Origin: Macrotrachela quadricornifera | Lineage: Eukaryota > Rotifera > Eurotatoria > Philodinida > Philodinidae | Direction: 5' to 3' | DNA length: 64,000 bases | NCBI GenBank assembly: GCA_022393335.1 | Contig: JAJEKB010021308.1 | Span: forward strand, 2,105,512-2,169,511 | Shown: piece after piece, positions 24,240-35,110 of the stretch | Layout: every line of letters begins with the position of its first letter | How positions within the stretch are numbered: the stretch's first letter is position 1 | Position numbers and translations under genes: made by a program | The notes under the pieces: model-generated | Seen by the model: only the letters and a program-made list of their open reading frames with translations | Databases searched by the model: none | What the model was told of the DNA's origin: nothing

Positions 24240-25400
24240 TAGTCAAATTTGATTTTGTAAAAAGTTCATTAGCTAATCCTAGAAATATTCGCATCGAATA
24301 TATTATCTCGTTTGTCGAGAATAAAAGATTATTCATTTTATAAGCAATAACAAATTGAAAATATCAAAGAGTTAGATCAAAAATAGTTTCTTCTACGTTC
24401 ATATCAGATCTTATTGAACATTATATAAGATCATATATATTAATATCTTCAATGGCTCAGCATTACATTTAAAACATGATTATATTATGATGTTCTTGTA
24501 GAATTTTGAACAATAAAATGAAATATTATTGTGCGATACTTGTTCAATTTTCTTTATCTAGAAACGGAAAAATGGAGCAAAAAAGTCTTCGGTAATAATC
24601 AGAAGGAATATCTAATAATCAATGTATATAGAAACAATTATTTTTTATTGATAAACTTAGTGTCATTCTTCTCTATATTCTTTGATTTATCTATATCCTA
24701 ATTTTAATTTTTATCTATATGGCTATTGTTTTTAAAAAAATGGTATTTACGATTGCAAAAGTAGATCAAAAAAAAAATAACCGAAAATGACTTATGAGAT
24801 TTTTCATGATACAACATATGTTATATTCGTGTTCTGTTTGCTCATGCGATATTTTTTAACGTAGAAAAAAAATCTAGGAATGAGAAAACTAAACTGTAAT
24901 GTTAGATGATACCAAATTTTTAATCTTCTACTACAAAACATTACTTTAATTTCTTTCAGGTAATATCACTACAAGAATATGCTCAAATTCCTAAGTATAC
25001 ACTTTTGTCATTTTCTATGGTTCATCAAAATCAAATAGAAGCTATTTTAATCGACGAGAAGAGTTTCACTTTTCAATCAAAATATATCTTTAGTTAATAA
25101 AGTTCTCTTAAAACAGGAAAAATAAACATAAATTGAGTTGATTACTATTATAAATATAACTCTTCTAAAAAATAAGACAAAGATATCCTATAGCTAACCA
25201 TTTTTGAATGAATAATCTATTCGATAAGATTTCAGTTGAGTATTTTTCAATAAAACAAAGATTTTCAATGAAATCTTGATTTTGATTCAAATATTGAACT
25301 ACGAGAAATTCCACACCAATTCTTATAATCATTTTAATCAAGTCCATTATGTATATTAAAAAAATAAACGTAGAAAAAAATATCATTTAACATAGAATAA
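24240..25400. other. Intergenic AT-rich stretch
   Basis: No gene, RNA or repeat structure was recognised. The open frame at 25165-25386 (minus) is low-complexity and hydrophobic and is probably chance. Confidence 0.4.
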
Positions 25401-25404
25401 TCTA

Positions 25405-26090
25405 TATATATAAAGAAGGATGTCTGTTTGTTTGTTCGCTATGCATTCAGTCCCTGTAAAAGCTACGAGCACCAAATTTTCCATGGTGCCTCCCCAGGCC
25501 CAGAGGAAGGTCATAGCGGGGTCATCCACAAGGGTGTGAGGTAGGTGGGTGTGGATGAAATCTCACCCGTGCCATACGGTAACGAAATTTGCATGAATTT
25601 TCAGAACTTTAGGGAATTTGTTATGATTGTAAGATGAATCATTTTGTATCGATGGTTCTTTGGTTTAAATATGAAAATCAAATGCTTCTAATAGGTTATA
25701 AGAGAAAAAAATGTATACAAGCGTTTCCTTGATTCACAACGATGACGTATCTATATATTTAAGGAACAACGTTTGTCTGTTCGCTATGCATTCAGTCTGT
25801 GCAATAGCTAGCGTCACAAACGTTTCCACACTACTTCCTTAGCTTCTGAGGAAACTCATCGTGAGATTGGAACCACCAAACGGGGTGCGTGGAAGGGGCT
25901 GGGTGAAATTTCATCGCGATCAATACAGATCGAGATTCTGATGAGTCTGTTCGCTATGTATTTAGTCGTCGTGAGAGATAGCGTCACGGAACTATCCGCA
26001 TCAGTTCCTGGAATGCTAAGGAAAGTTAGCTGAGTGATTGGCGGTGAGAAAGGGAGGCGTGCGTAAAACTTCATCCAAGTCGTAAGAGAC
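25405..26090. repeat. Three diverged copies of a dispersed repeat (TCTGTT..GTTCGCTATG family)
   Basis: Each copy contains a TCTGTTCGCTATG-like word followed by CATTCAGTC or TATTTAGTC (about 25425, 25775 and 25945). A GC-richer block follows, with a GGTGGGTGTGG / GGAAGGGGCTGGG / GGGAGGCGTGCG region and then an ATGAAAT/GTGAAATTTCAT-like end. The first two copies are preceded by TATATATA runs. They look like diverged tandem or dispersed non-autonomous elements; the family is unknown. Confidence 0.45.
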
Positions 26091-26199
26091 CATGATTTTA
26101 GTCACTTTCTAACCAAATGACGCAGTTCCATCTAAATTTGAGAGTGATCGTGTCCAGAGTGGATGCGAGTGAGCATGTCAGCTTGAGCTCGATGAGAAG

Positions 26200-26670
26200 A
26201 GTTCTGTTGAACATGCCTGATGCACGATGGGAAATGGTCTGTGAAAGATATCCCATGCACAGCGGGAAAGCTCGAAAAAATACCGCACGCTCAGCAGGAT
26301 AAGCTCTGAAAAATTCCTGAAGCACGGCGGGAAAAGTTCTGCGAAAGATACCCATGCACGGTGGGAAAAGCTCTGTAAAAGATACCCATGCACGGTGGGA
26401 AAAGCTCTGTAGCAGAGGTTCCAGGTACAGTGAAAAAAGTCCTGTGAAAGAGGTATCACGTACGGCGAGAATAGTTCAATCGTGAACTCCTAACGCATAG
26501 CAGGAACAATCCTGTTAAAGATGCCTGATGCATGCCGGTAAAAGTTCAGTCCAAGAGGTTTCAGATGTGACGCGAAAATTTCTGTTGCAGATGGTTCACC
26601 CACAGGGAAAACAGTCCTATAAAAGACGTGTTACATACAGCAGAAAAAGTCGGATTGAAGATGCAAAACT
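26200..26670. repeat. 34-bp minisatellite, ~14 degenerate copies
   Basis: The best-preserved units (about 26340-26410) repeat CCATGCACGGTGGGAAAAGC then TCTGTAAAAGATAC, a 34-bp period. Outward in both directions the copies diverge while keeping the GGGAAAAG-TCTGT core. Several frames remain open through the array, as expected for a repeat, and are not genes. The array lies just upstream of the Penelope-like RT gene. Confidence 0.6.
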
Positions 26671-26848
26671 GCAACCATATTCTCTTTGCAGCGGGTACCT
26701 CCGCTAGTAAATTATAAATTGAACAAAGCTAAAGATAATACACATGAAAAACAATTATTTAAACATCTATCATACTACTATTTGACTACAGAACATGTAT
26801 GAATAATAAGTCAATTTTTCTGCATATTTATTTTCTTCTATTCTCTAG

Positions 26849-29531
26849 TTTGAAGCAATTGATCACTTAAGAACAATTCGTGAAGCACAAATGGAATTAT
26901 TTAAACATTTAACATTATTTGAACAGCGGATTCTCTGTCACAAATTACCGAAATCATTCGATTCCATCAAAACTGATTTTATTCAAGAGCAGTACCAAAA
27001 TAAATGCAATAAAATTATACAGGAGTTAAAACGTCGAATTTTAAATGTCGAGTTAGTACAATATGAAATGAAAATTCAATCTTATGAGCATTTGTTTCAA
27101 GAAAATTTAACTACACTTCAATTACAAATTTTGCATCTAGATTCTGATTCTCATAAGTGTCAAATAGATATATTAATGCATTTTGTTAAACAATATTTTA
27201 CTCATCATACAAATACTTGTATACGTCAAGTTCGTTATCAAGAATCGTGTATTCATACAAAATAATTGCGGCATTCTCATCGCCATTCATCAGCAACAAT
27301 TAAGACAATTGATGTTTATCCACAAATAATCATTGATGTTCCAAAAGTCTCATTGAATCACATTCAATTGGAATATCTTTCTCATTGTGGTAAGTTAGAC
27401 ATTCTGTTATTCAACAATGATCTCATTTATTAAACTATTTTATCGAATATTTATTATTTCTTCTATAGGACCCAATTATATTAGACCAAATCAAAGTTAT
27501 CTTCACTCTTATGAATATCGACAAAAACAAGTACAAAAAGAACATTTATATATGATGGATATTATTATAACTTATCTTGTTCGTGTCCATCATGTGCCAC
27601 ATATCTCAAAAATTGTTCAAGAATTTTCTCAACAATAGGAAACATATCTATATAAACGATATATGACTCCAGTATCTTATCTTAAAGTACATCGTATGCG
27701 AAAAGAGCGCAAACTAATTCAATCAATTAAATATCGATTAAAAACCAGCAAACAAATTCTTCGTGTGACCGATAAGAGTGGTATCTTTCATATTGGTGAT
27801 GCAAAAGATTATGAAAGCTTATATTGAATTAGAAGCTGATCCATTATGGACAGTATTTGATAAAGTGGTTCATTTACTTAACGATCTTCGTTCCAAGAAA
27901 CATATTTTAGCATAGCAACTTGATAAAATGATGCCAAAACGAGAAGACATCGAATTAGCTTATTTATATTTCATTCCTAAACCACATAAAGTAGATAAAT
28001 TTGAAGTTCTGTTCTATAATATTACTATTTCTTTTGTCTATTGTAATAGGAAGGAACATCATTACGGCCAATTGTATCTTCCATGTATACTTCCACAACT
28101 GGAATTTCTAAGTTCCTGGATGAAATACTTCAACCATTATTTGATAAACATGTTCGTGCAACAACAATTATTGATGGTGTTGATTTGATTCGCCGTCTTG
28201 AAACATATGTTACCAATAGCTATCTTAAACCTACAACTTATTTATGTATATTTGATATTACAGATTTATATACAATGTTACCACAAGAAGAGTCATTGAA
28301 TATTCTTACTGAATTTCTTCTACAACATGGCTATCATAAAGTGAAAGGTGTTCCAATAGATGCTATTCGGAAATTAGCTCGTATTGTTATCACTGAAAAT
28401 GTTTTTATCTATGAAAAGAAATTTTATCGACAGATTAATGGTGGTGCAATGGGATCTGCATTTACTTTAACATTGGCTAATATATTTATGTGGAAATGGG
28501 AAAAAAAGATTCGTTCACCGACAACAAGCATCAAATGAAATCTATGGTCGGTATGTATCTTTTGCTCTGTAAAACATACTACCTCGATTGGAGTATCCTG
28601 ATTTCTATCTCTCATAGATATATTGATGACATCTTCTTTACTTCAAATGAAACATTAGAAACAATCAATCAAATGTTAGATGAAGCCAATAATTATCATC
28701 CAAATATTAAATTAGTTCGCCAAATTGGTACTATTGTTTCATTTCTTGATGTTTTGGTAGAAAATAAAAATGGTATATTAGCGACATCAGTGTATCATAA
28801 GGAAGCAGCTGAACCATACATACTTCCATTTAAATCTGATCATCCTCGTCATGTTTTTGCTAATATTATTGACAACGCACTAACGCGAGCAGTACGCTAC
28901 TCATCGATATTATCAGCTTTTGATTATGAAAGACGTTCAATAAAGTTAATTTTATTTTACAATGGGTAAGCTTTCTATTTGTTCTCCAACTGATCATTGT
29001 TTATTTTCCCATTGATAGTTATCCACCTCGATATATCTATAAGTGTTTCATGAAATTTTTTACACATTATATCTCAATATCATCAATTTTACCATTAACT
29101 GATAACGAAAGCGACTTTAACATTCTACCGCGTCACCTATTAAATAAGCCAATAATTCATGAGCATGAAGTTGCATCTCGGATCGCTAAAACATTTGATC
29201 AGAATGGCATAAATACAGTGGATAATCCATTAGTAGAAGCACGTCTCACTAAAGAATCAAAATGGATTAATAATCTGATTAGTCATTATACACATGAAAA
29301 TCGTTTCGAACATTGTAACCTACTCACATTGATAATATCATATTCCTCATCAACTATCATTGATCAAATGACACACGATGCCACAACAGCAATTATTCGA
29401 ATACTCGCGCTGTCTCACCTACTTCAACAGATCTTTCGCGCAATCGAAATCCGGAGCATGGCAGCATTACTCACCACTACTATAAAGACACCTATGGACT
29501 GCAGTATTTCTACCAACCTAAAATAGCATAG
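26849..29531 (+). pseudogene. Penelope-like (Athena-type) reverse transcriptase gene, decayed
   Basis: This is RT of a Penelope-like retroelement, which copies element RNA onto chromosome ends or breaks. No GIY-YIG endonuclease is visible, as in Athena elements. Visible order: N-terminal region with GPNYIRPNQS (from 27469), FIPKPHK then EGTSLRPIVSS (fingers), FDITDLYT (first catalytic Asp), GGAMGSAFTLTLANIF, then RYIDDIFFT (catalytic YIDD, about 28615) and a thumb with FLDVLVENK. Splice sites are clear: introns 27390-27468, 27991-28049, 28551-28617 and 28966-29018. Exon 26849 follows an acceptor, so a further 5' exon is missing or upstream. It is broken by in-frame stops near 27263, 27636 and 27913 and by frame changes near 27815 and 28500 (an A7 run). 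The catalytic residues are intact. It is followed by the hammerhead repeat region, which marks the element's 3' end. Confidence 0.8.
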
Positions 29532-29544
29532 GTAGCACTATTCC

Positions 29545-30034
29545 GCTTGTGATCTTAAAATCAATCGAACGACTATTACAGAGTTAAAGCCAGCTAATAA
29601 GACCCTCATCGCGCAATCAAGATCCCCAACATGCCAGCGTCACTAACACCATCCACAAGATAATAGTTGCTTTGACTCACCATCCTTGCTACCGACATCT
29701 ACTGTAGCGACTCTCGGTCACCTAATTTTGAAGATTATGTAACTTATTCGTGATTGTCGAATCATTCGAATAGTTAAACAAACCAATCTACTCGGTGAAG
29801 TCCAAAACCAAGGCCGAAAGGCATCGTAGTTGCTTTGACTCCAAACTCAAATCGCCATAATAATTACTACATTCATCGCTACCATACGGATACCTACCTT
29901 TCCCAATTTATCCCCAAAAGCTGCCCGTGTTTGTAACTTATTTGTGATCTTTCAGATTATTCGAACACTTATATTAATTCAAAGCCATCTGATGATTCCT
30001 TTAGCCGGGATGAAATCGCGATAATGGTTGCTAG
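29545..30034 (+). repeat. Three ~195-bp diverged tandem units ending in the hammerhead
   Basis: Units start near 29549, 29746 and 29939. Each begins with a variant of TTCGTGATTGTCGAATCATT followed by CGAA; the last reads TTTGTGATCTTTCAGATTATTCGAAC. All continue through an AAAGCC-like word to a TTGCTTTGACTCC-like end. Only the third unit has an intact hammerhead core. In the second, the CTGATGA and GAAA positions have decayed (CTCGGTGA and GGCCGAAAG are still visible). Tandem terminal repeats, each bearing a ribozyme, are a known feature of Penelope-like elements. Confidence 0.6.
29982..30030 (+). ncRNA. Hammerhead ribozyme, minimal type-I form
   Basis: The core CTGATGA (29989-29995) and GAAA (30012-30015) are both intact. 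Stem I pairs AGCCAT (29983-29988) with ATGGTT (30024-30029). Stem II is a short TCCT/GGGA helix. Stem III is the palindrome ATCGCGAT, which leaves only two pairs within one molecule and would favour dimeric cleavage, as reported for Penelope-like element hammerheads. Predicted cleavage follows ATA at 30023. The minus-strand copy at 37.95 kb carries a compensatory change in stem I (CCAT/ATGG to CCGT/ACGG), which supports the fold. Confidence 0.85.
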
Positions 30035-30037
30035 ACT

Positions 30038-30087
30038 CCCACCCTCACCCTCAAGATAGTCACCCTCACCCACACCCTCACACCTCT
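30038..30087 (+). repeat. C-rich telomere-like CCCTCA repeats
   Basis: ACCCTCACCCTCA and further CACCCTCACCC units directly follow the hammerhead. On the other strand they read (TGAGGG)n, a G-rich hexamer of the kind used as bdelloid telomere repeats. In Terminons, C-rich repeats at the RNA 3' end are proposed to anneal to the G-rich chromosome overhang and prime reverse transcription. Confidence 0.75.
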
Positions 30088-30149
30088 ATATTGGTATTGC
30101 AGCACGCCTATTTCTCACCGTCTTTCTGGTGGATTTTTCTGTCTCTCTG

Positions 30150-30400
30150 CACTGAAAAAATAAGCGTAGAGTGATAAACCCTTTAATGTACGCTTTTTTC
30201 GTTCATCAATGTCATAAACCTTTTGATATACGCTTCCTCTTGATCTACCCAAAAAGGGTATTTCATACGTTGCAGTCTGATAAACTTTTGAGGGTATATC
30301 GGCAGTTATATACCCTTTTTTTCGTTTATGACGCAGTTCAGAAACGGAAAAAAGGGTTTATTATACGTTGCAAAATCATAAACCTTTATTTTTTTCAGTG
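30150..30400. mobile_element. 251-bp MITE with CACTGAAAAAATAA ends
   Basis: The left end CACTGAAAAAATAA is mirrored by TTATTTTTTTCAGTG at the right. The interior repeats a phrase like CATAAACCTTTT-TACGCTT in both orientations. It shares the CACTG termini and the ATAAACCCTTT vocabulary with the 7.7-kb element at 38.1-45.9 kb, so it is probably its small relative. No clear target duplication was found. Bases 30401-30620 downstream hold nothing recognised. Confidence 0.55.
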
Positions 30401-30622
30401 TACTTTATTTTCTTTTTTCTTTTTTCTTTACTGTTCGGCGTTCGTCTCTCATGTGCGTTAACGCACATTTTTTCTTGGTGAGGACGTGTTAGCGACATTT
30501 CGCAACACATGCTTTCTCTTTCATTCTCGCTGTATCGTTATCTACCATTCACTCGTCGGGCACACATTCTTGGCCGCTTCCCTTCTCGTTTTTTCTCGTC
30601 TCTTTGTCGATCGTTAATCGAC

Positions 30623-30946
30623 TCAGTCTTGTTCTCCGTCTCGAAAAGAAACACGAATAAAGGAATCTGAAAGGGGATCTGTAACAATATTCAATGCGCT
30701 AATCATGTCCCGAACGTCGGACCAAACACTGTCGAACCGTCGAAACATGTCATGGTAGCTCTTCTCACCCCTCACCCTTACCCTCACCCTCACCCTCAGC
30801 AACTGAATACGCTGATAATATTCATGGGCAGAAGCCCAAGCCGCACACATTATGGGTGAGTTGACTTTTACATGTGCCATGGTAGTGTTATGGAGCGCAT
30901 TGAATATCAGCTGTATCGCATCTACGACCCATCGGAATGTAGTAAG
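30623..30946 (-). pseudogene. Unidentified ORF fragment interrupted by a transposon
   Basis: On the minus strand, a frame from the transposon edge (30946) to a stop at 30623 reads through the TGAGGG repeat at 30765-30799 as alternating Val-Arg. If the 3.6-kb transposon is removed, the frame stays open into 34581-34635 on the far side. The segment LTTFRWVVDAIQLIFNALHN and the C-terminal FRRFDSVWSDVRDMI have ordinary protein composition, but I do not recognise the family. It may be an insertion-split gene or a chance frame. Confidence 0.3.
30765..30799. repeat. Interstitial telomere-like repeat, (CCCTCA)n
   Basis: CACCCCTCACCCTTACCC followed by three further CCCTCA units, with one CCCTTA variant. 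It is the second C-rich tract downstream of the hammerhead and probably marks a former chromosome end or a template end. Confidence 0.6.
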
Positions 30947-33900
30947 GTGCGGAACACGCAAAATTCGAGCAAATTTTTGTTTTGATTTCTTTACATATGG
31001 TTGGATAGAGCAAGTAGAGCTGAGTGAAAATATATATGGTTGAATTTTTTTTGGAAAAGTTTTTTAGCTCATTGGAATTATAAAAATTACATATTTGGAT
31101 TCGTCGTGAAAAACTGCGTCGACTACACCTATTTCTAACTTATTTTTGATAAACCTTAGTACAAATATACTTATTAAATGTAGAGGATCAAAAGGTGAAA
31201 ATTGATGTTTCGTGGATTTTTTTGCAAAGCTAATTAGTTTTTTGCGTCTCAAGATATAAATGCGTTTCATACACCAGTCGAACCGCCAGATGTTGCGCTT
31301 CAAAAGTATAGCTTTGGTTTTTCAAAATATTATTTGATGAAAAAAAAATCGAGTTGTTTTACTAAGCTACATCAAAAATCAAGGAAATCACTCTTCACTT
31401 TCTACTTCATTTTTTATTCAAGATTTGTTAAAATACATTTTAATAAGCAAAATTTTCCGGAGAATCTACTTTTTATACTTAGAAGAATCTCTAGTTACAT
31501 TTGAAAAATATCTGAAAAATTTGCGTAGATGTCGATGGAGATCGAACGAAAGTTTGAACGAAATGTAAAACAGTATTTTTTAAAAATCGATGCATTTGTT
31601 TTTTAGAGATTTATGGAAGAGGGTGAGGAAGATTATTCGAATTGGAGTAAACAGTTTTAGATTCTTACTTCACCTATTTAGGAAAGGAAATGGATATTTT
31701 CGAAGAATAGTCGTACAGTGATTGAGAGGATGTCATTGACTTTGACGAAAACGGAGGATATTTTCGGAGTGTTCTAGTTCTCTACAATTTTCAGACATGC
31801 AGCCAACTTTCGAATGAACTTTTTTGAAAATAAAATCTTCACTTACGTGTGCCACTTCTCCTCCAATCAGATCAATCTGAATGAGTCACATGATGGTTAT
31901 GTTTCATTACAGTAATACCCATTTTTATCTTCTACTGTTATAATACATCGACACAGTTTTTCTATTACAAAAGAGTTTTCACATTCTCATTTTTTCAGCT
32001 CACAGAAAAAATTATAGAACGCAGCACATATGTATCATTTGAGAGTACTTTTCATTATGCCAAAACTATCCAAACGTCGTTCTCATTTTCGTCGTATCAA
32101 TCGTGAGATGCGCCGATTAATTGAGAAGGATGTTCGGTGTGAAGTAGAAAGTACTACAGATCCAGATGAAGAAAAAATGGGAGTAAATTGTAACTTAACT
32201 GATGCATCACTCAACTTCAATGGTAAATTAATATTAAATGATATATCCGATATATTGGGATTATGTTAAAATAAATGTGATTTAAAATTCATTAGTCTTT
32301 TATATATATATGACTTTAAGACATTTTGATATCACATGGCGCAATTATGACTTATTCTTTAAAGAAATTGGTGCATTAACTAGTGAAACATGTCATAAAT
32401 AGGTCGAGATTTTTACATCAGATGATTTTAATCAATTTTGTACAGATAGTCGTCGTGGAAAGCGTGGTAAAGAATTCTATGATATATATCCGGAAATTGA
32501 AGTAGCAGCAAAATCATTTTCAATTGAACGTTGTGCTAGAAAATCAGCTGATTTTAGTGCAATGGATTTAGTTATTTTTTTTGATCAAAAATACTACGAA
32601 TTAACAAATACCGTTAAAGATAGTAATTCTAGTCTTATAAGATCTGGAAAAACCTGTCGATTAGATCTTCGCCGATGGGGTGCACGTTTTGACTCAAATT
32701 CAAAGAGACCATATTTCGAAGGTCACGAAAGAGCAAATGTTGTCCGTGATCGTCAAAGTTTTGTTAAATATTTTCTTGATCACAAGGATCAGTATTACAC
32801 AATATCCGACGGCAATAATCCCATCTGGAAAACTCCCACTGAAAGTTCACCGTCTATTTTGATATGTGAGTGAAGCAGTTGATAGAGCGCAGATTTCTAA
32901 ATTTACACGTCTATTTCTGTTTAGTTCATGATGAAACAACATTTCGTTCTGGAGAAGTTTCTGCGAAACGTTGGTTATTTGATGATCATACACCATTTTT
33001 CTCAAAGGGACGAGGAAGATCCATAATGATTAGTGATTATTTAGTAATGCACACATCAGACCCTTTCTTTACATTAGATAATAGGGAATACAATAGAGCA
33101 TTACAGAAATTTCCTGAATTATCTAATGATAATGGTGTGAATTATATTGAAAGATCTGCAACAGGATTTATTGATGTCGGTTATGATTTATATTTTGATA
33201 ACTTCACAATTCTTACTCAGTGTGAACGTTTGTTTAAGCTAATACAATTTAAAGAATCATTTAAAAATCACAAAATTGAGATTATCGCTGATAATGCTAG
33301 GACGCACACAGCAAGGCTTATTCCTTACTTGATTTCGGAAAATCCATCGAAACGTGTTGTCCAATTGATAAAATAGAATATTTTGATCAATAAGGTGTAA
33401 AATTTATTGTAGATTGCTTCTTTAAAACAGGTCCACATAAAGGTTTAAGCAAAGGTTTGATCGAATTAAGCACAGAACTTGATGTTAAGTTACAACCGGC
33501 TTTAAAATTCCAACAAAATATATTTTATTCCATCATCTAGTATTTAAAATTGTAAGCTCCATTCGATAAATTTCATATCTTTCTATCACATTATTTTTTA
33601 GACATCACGTTTCGAACAGCTGGCTGATAGATTTAACATTAAGATACATTTCTGTCAGAAATTTCATTCAGAGTTGAATGCTATTGAGGGCGTCTGGTGC
33701 TACCAGAAGCAACTGCTAAGAAAAAAGACGGATCAAACATATAATACTATGTTTAAAATTATTTTTGAATCTCGCGAAGTTTTTTCTAAGAAAAAAATTA
33801 GTTTAAAACTCTTTCGTCGGTTTTGGCGTCCTTTGGGTTCCTATTCCAAAGGACAGTCTTATCAAGAAATACTAAAGATGCATTTCAGCAACTTATGTAG

Positions 33901-34580
33901 TGGAACAATTGATGCTCACAGAAAAATAACAAACACAAACCTCAATAATGATGATTAAATATATTGCTTCATTTGTTGTTATTGTTTATCTGCATTGTAT
34001 TGACACTGTTCCTTATGAAGAATGTTCTCTCTAAGAGAATCTATAAGATAATTAACTAGAGATTCTTCGGAAAATTTTGCTTATTAAAATGTATTTTAAC
34101 AAATCTTGAATAAAAAATGAAGTAGAAAGTGAAGAGTGATTTCTTTGATTTTTGATGTAGCTTAGTAAAACAACTCGATTTTTTTTTCATCAAATAATAT
34201 TTTGAAAAACCAAAGCTATACTTTTGAAGCGCAACATCTGGCGGTTCGACTGATGTATGAAGCGCATTTATATCTTGACACGCAAAAAACTAATTAGCTT
34301 TGCAAAAAAATCCACGAAACATCAATTTTCACCTTTTGATCCTCTACATTTAATAAGTATATTTGTACTAAGGTTTATCAAAAATAAGTTAGAAATAGGT
34401 GTAGTCGACGCAGTTTTTCACGACGAATCCAAATATGTAATTTTTATAATTCCAACGAGCTAAAAAACTTTTCCAAAAAAAAATCAATCATATGTATTTT
34501 TACTCAGCTCTACTTGCTCTATCCAACCATATGTAAAGAAATCAAAACAAAAATTTGCTAGAATTTTGCGTGTTCCGCAC
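30947..34580. mobile_element. DDE DNA transposon with ~520-bp terminal inverted repeats
   Basis: The left arm (30947-about 31470) is mirrored, nearly base for base, by the right arm (about 34062-34580). The ends are GTGCGGAACACGCAAAATT and its inverse. Between the arms lies a transposase gene (32057-33958). The flanking bases do not show an obvious target duplication. Close similarity of the two arms suggests a fairly recent arrival. Confidence 0.8.
32057..33958 (+). pseudogene. DDE transposase of the Y-x-[DE]-GHER class
   Basis: The N-terminal part (from 32057) is basic (LSKRRSHFRRINREMRR). A helix-turn-helix-like region follows, with DLRRWGARF then RPYFEGHERANVV. The catalytic core shows VHDETTFRSGE (first D), EIIADNARTHTA (second D), and LNAIEGVWCYQKQ (glutamate in the N-x-I-E-x-V-W context used by IS630/Tc1-like enzymes). 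An intron is visible at about 32866-32924 (GTGAGTG...TTTAG). An in-frame TAG at about 32401 and further frame breaks between 33376 and 33674 suggest inactivation or unrecognised introns. It resembles transposases with HDE(S/T)TF and GHER motifs known from fungi and invertebrates; I cannot assign the superfamily (Zator or a Tc1-like relative) from memory with certainty. Confidence 0.65.
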
Positions 34581-34643
34581 TTTAGATGACGCTGACGGTA
34601 AGAAAATTGTCACGTTTTCTTTTGTCCAATTTAGAGAATACTA

Positions 34644-35006
34644 ATGTCACTCATGATTATCATATCGACTATAATCTTAGTTGCATCTAAAATCCCCGAT
34701 CTCTTCACGACATTGGTGAAAATCAAGGTAATCGACGATGAGCGAAATCCGCTCGCGCGTGCGTGTATGCATAAATTGGGCATCAGAAATGGTCTATTTT
34801 TTATCTTTGGTGTATATCTGACGATTGCTGGTGCGATGGTATATATTTGTTATCTGGTAGATTCTTTTTGGTGGGATCTGCAGTTGATATTGAGTGCGAT
34901 TATTATCGGTGTATTCAATGTCGCTGTCGCACATTACAATTGGTATCGATATCATAATTATTTCACTCGGCTGATTGTGAAAATGGGTCATCGATTTTAT
35001 CGGTAG
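34644..35006 (+). CDS. Small membrane protein, DUF5658-like (120 aa)
   Basis: An intronless 120-codon frame with three to four hydrophobic segments (about residues 3-22, 48-73, 78-98). The segment PDLFTTLVKI, followed by ERNPLARACMHKLGI, resembles the D-x-x-T-T...E-x-N-P-L pattern of DUF5658-type small membrane proteins, which are mainly prokaryotic. It is convergent with the Argonaute gene and ends about 105 bases from its 3' end. Lack of introns and its neighbour suggest that both arrived together by horizontal transfer. Its function is unknown. Confidence 0.5.
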   Translation: MSLMIIISTIILVASKIPDLFTTLVKIKVIDDERNPLARACMHKLGIRNGLFFIFGVYLTIAGAMVYICYLVDSFWWDLQLILSAIIIGVFNVAVAHYNWYRYHNYFTRLIVKMGHRFYR

Positions 35007-35110
35007 TCTTAGCCATTTTGATTTGTTACGACAAAATATTTGCGTTGTGATATTTGTATGAATTATTACTTGATAGAGAGCAAAAAATAATACATCATAA
35101 TGCTGATTTT

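Noticed and set aside
25945..25995. CTGATGA near 25940 as a further hammerhead
   Set aside because: No GAAA core at a suitable distance and no stem I partner.
26200..26670. 34-bp regularly repeated units resembling a CRISPR array
   Set aside because: There is no alternation of constant repeat and unique spacer; the whole unit repeats and drifts. The context is an animal genome with no cas-like genes. It is a minisatellite.
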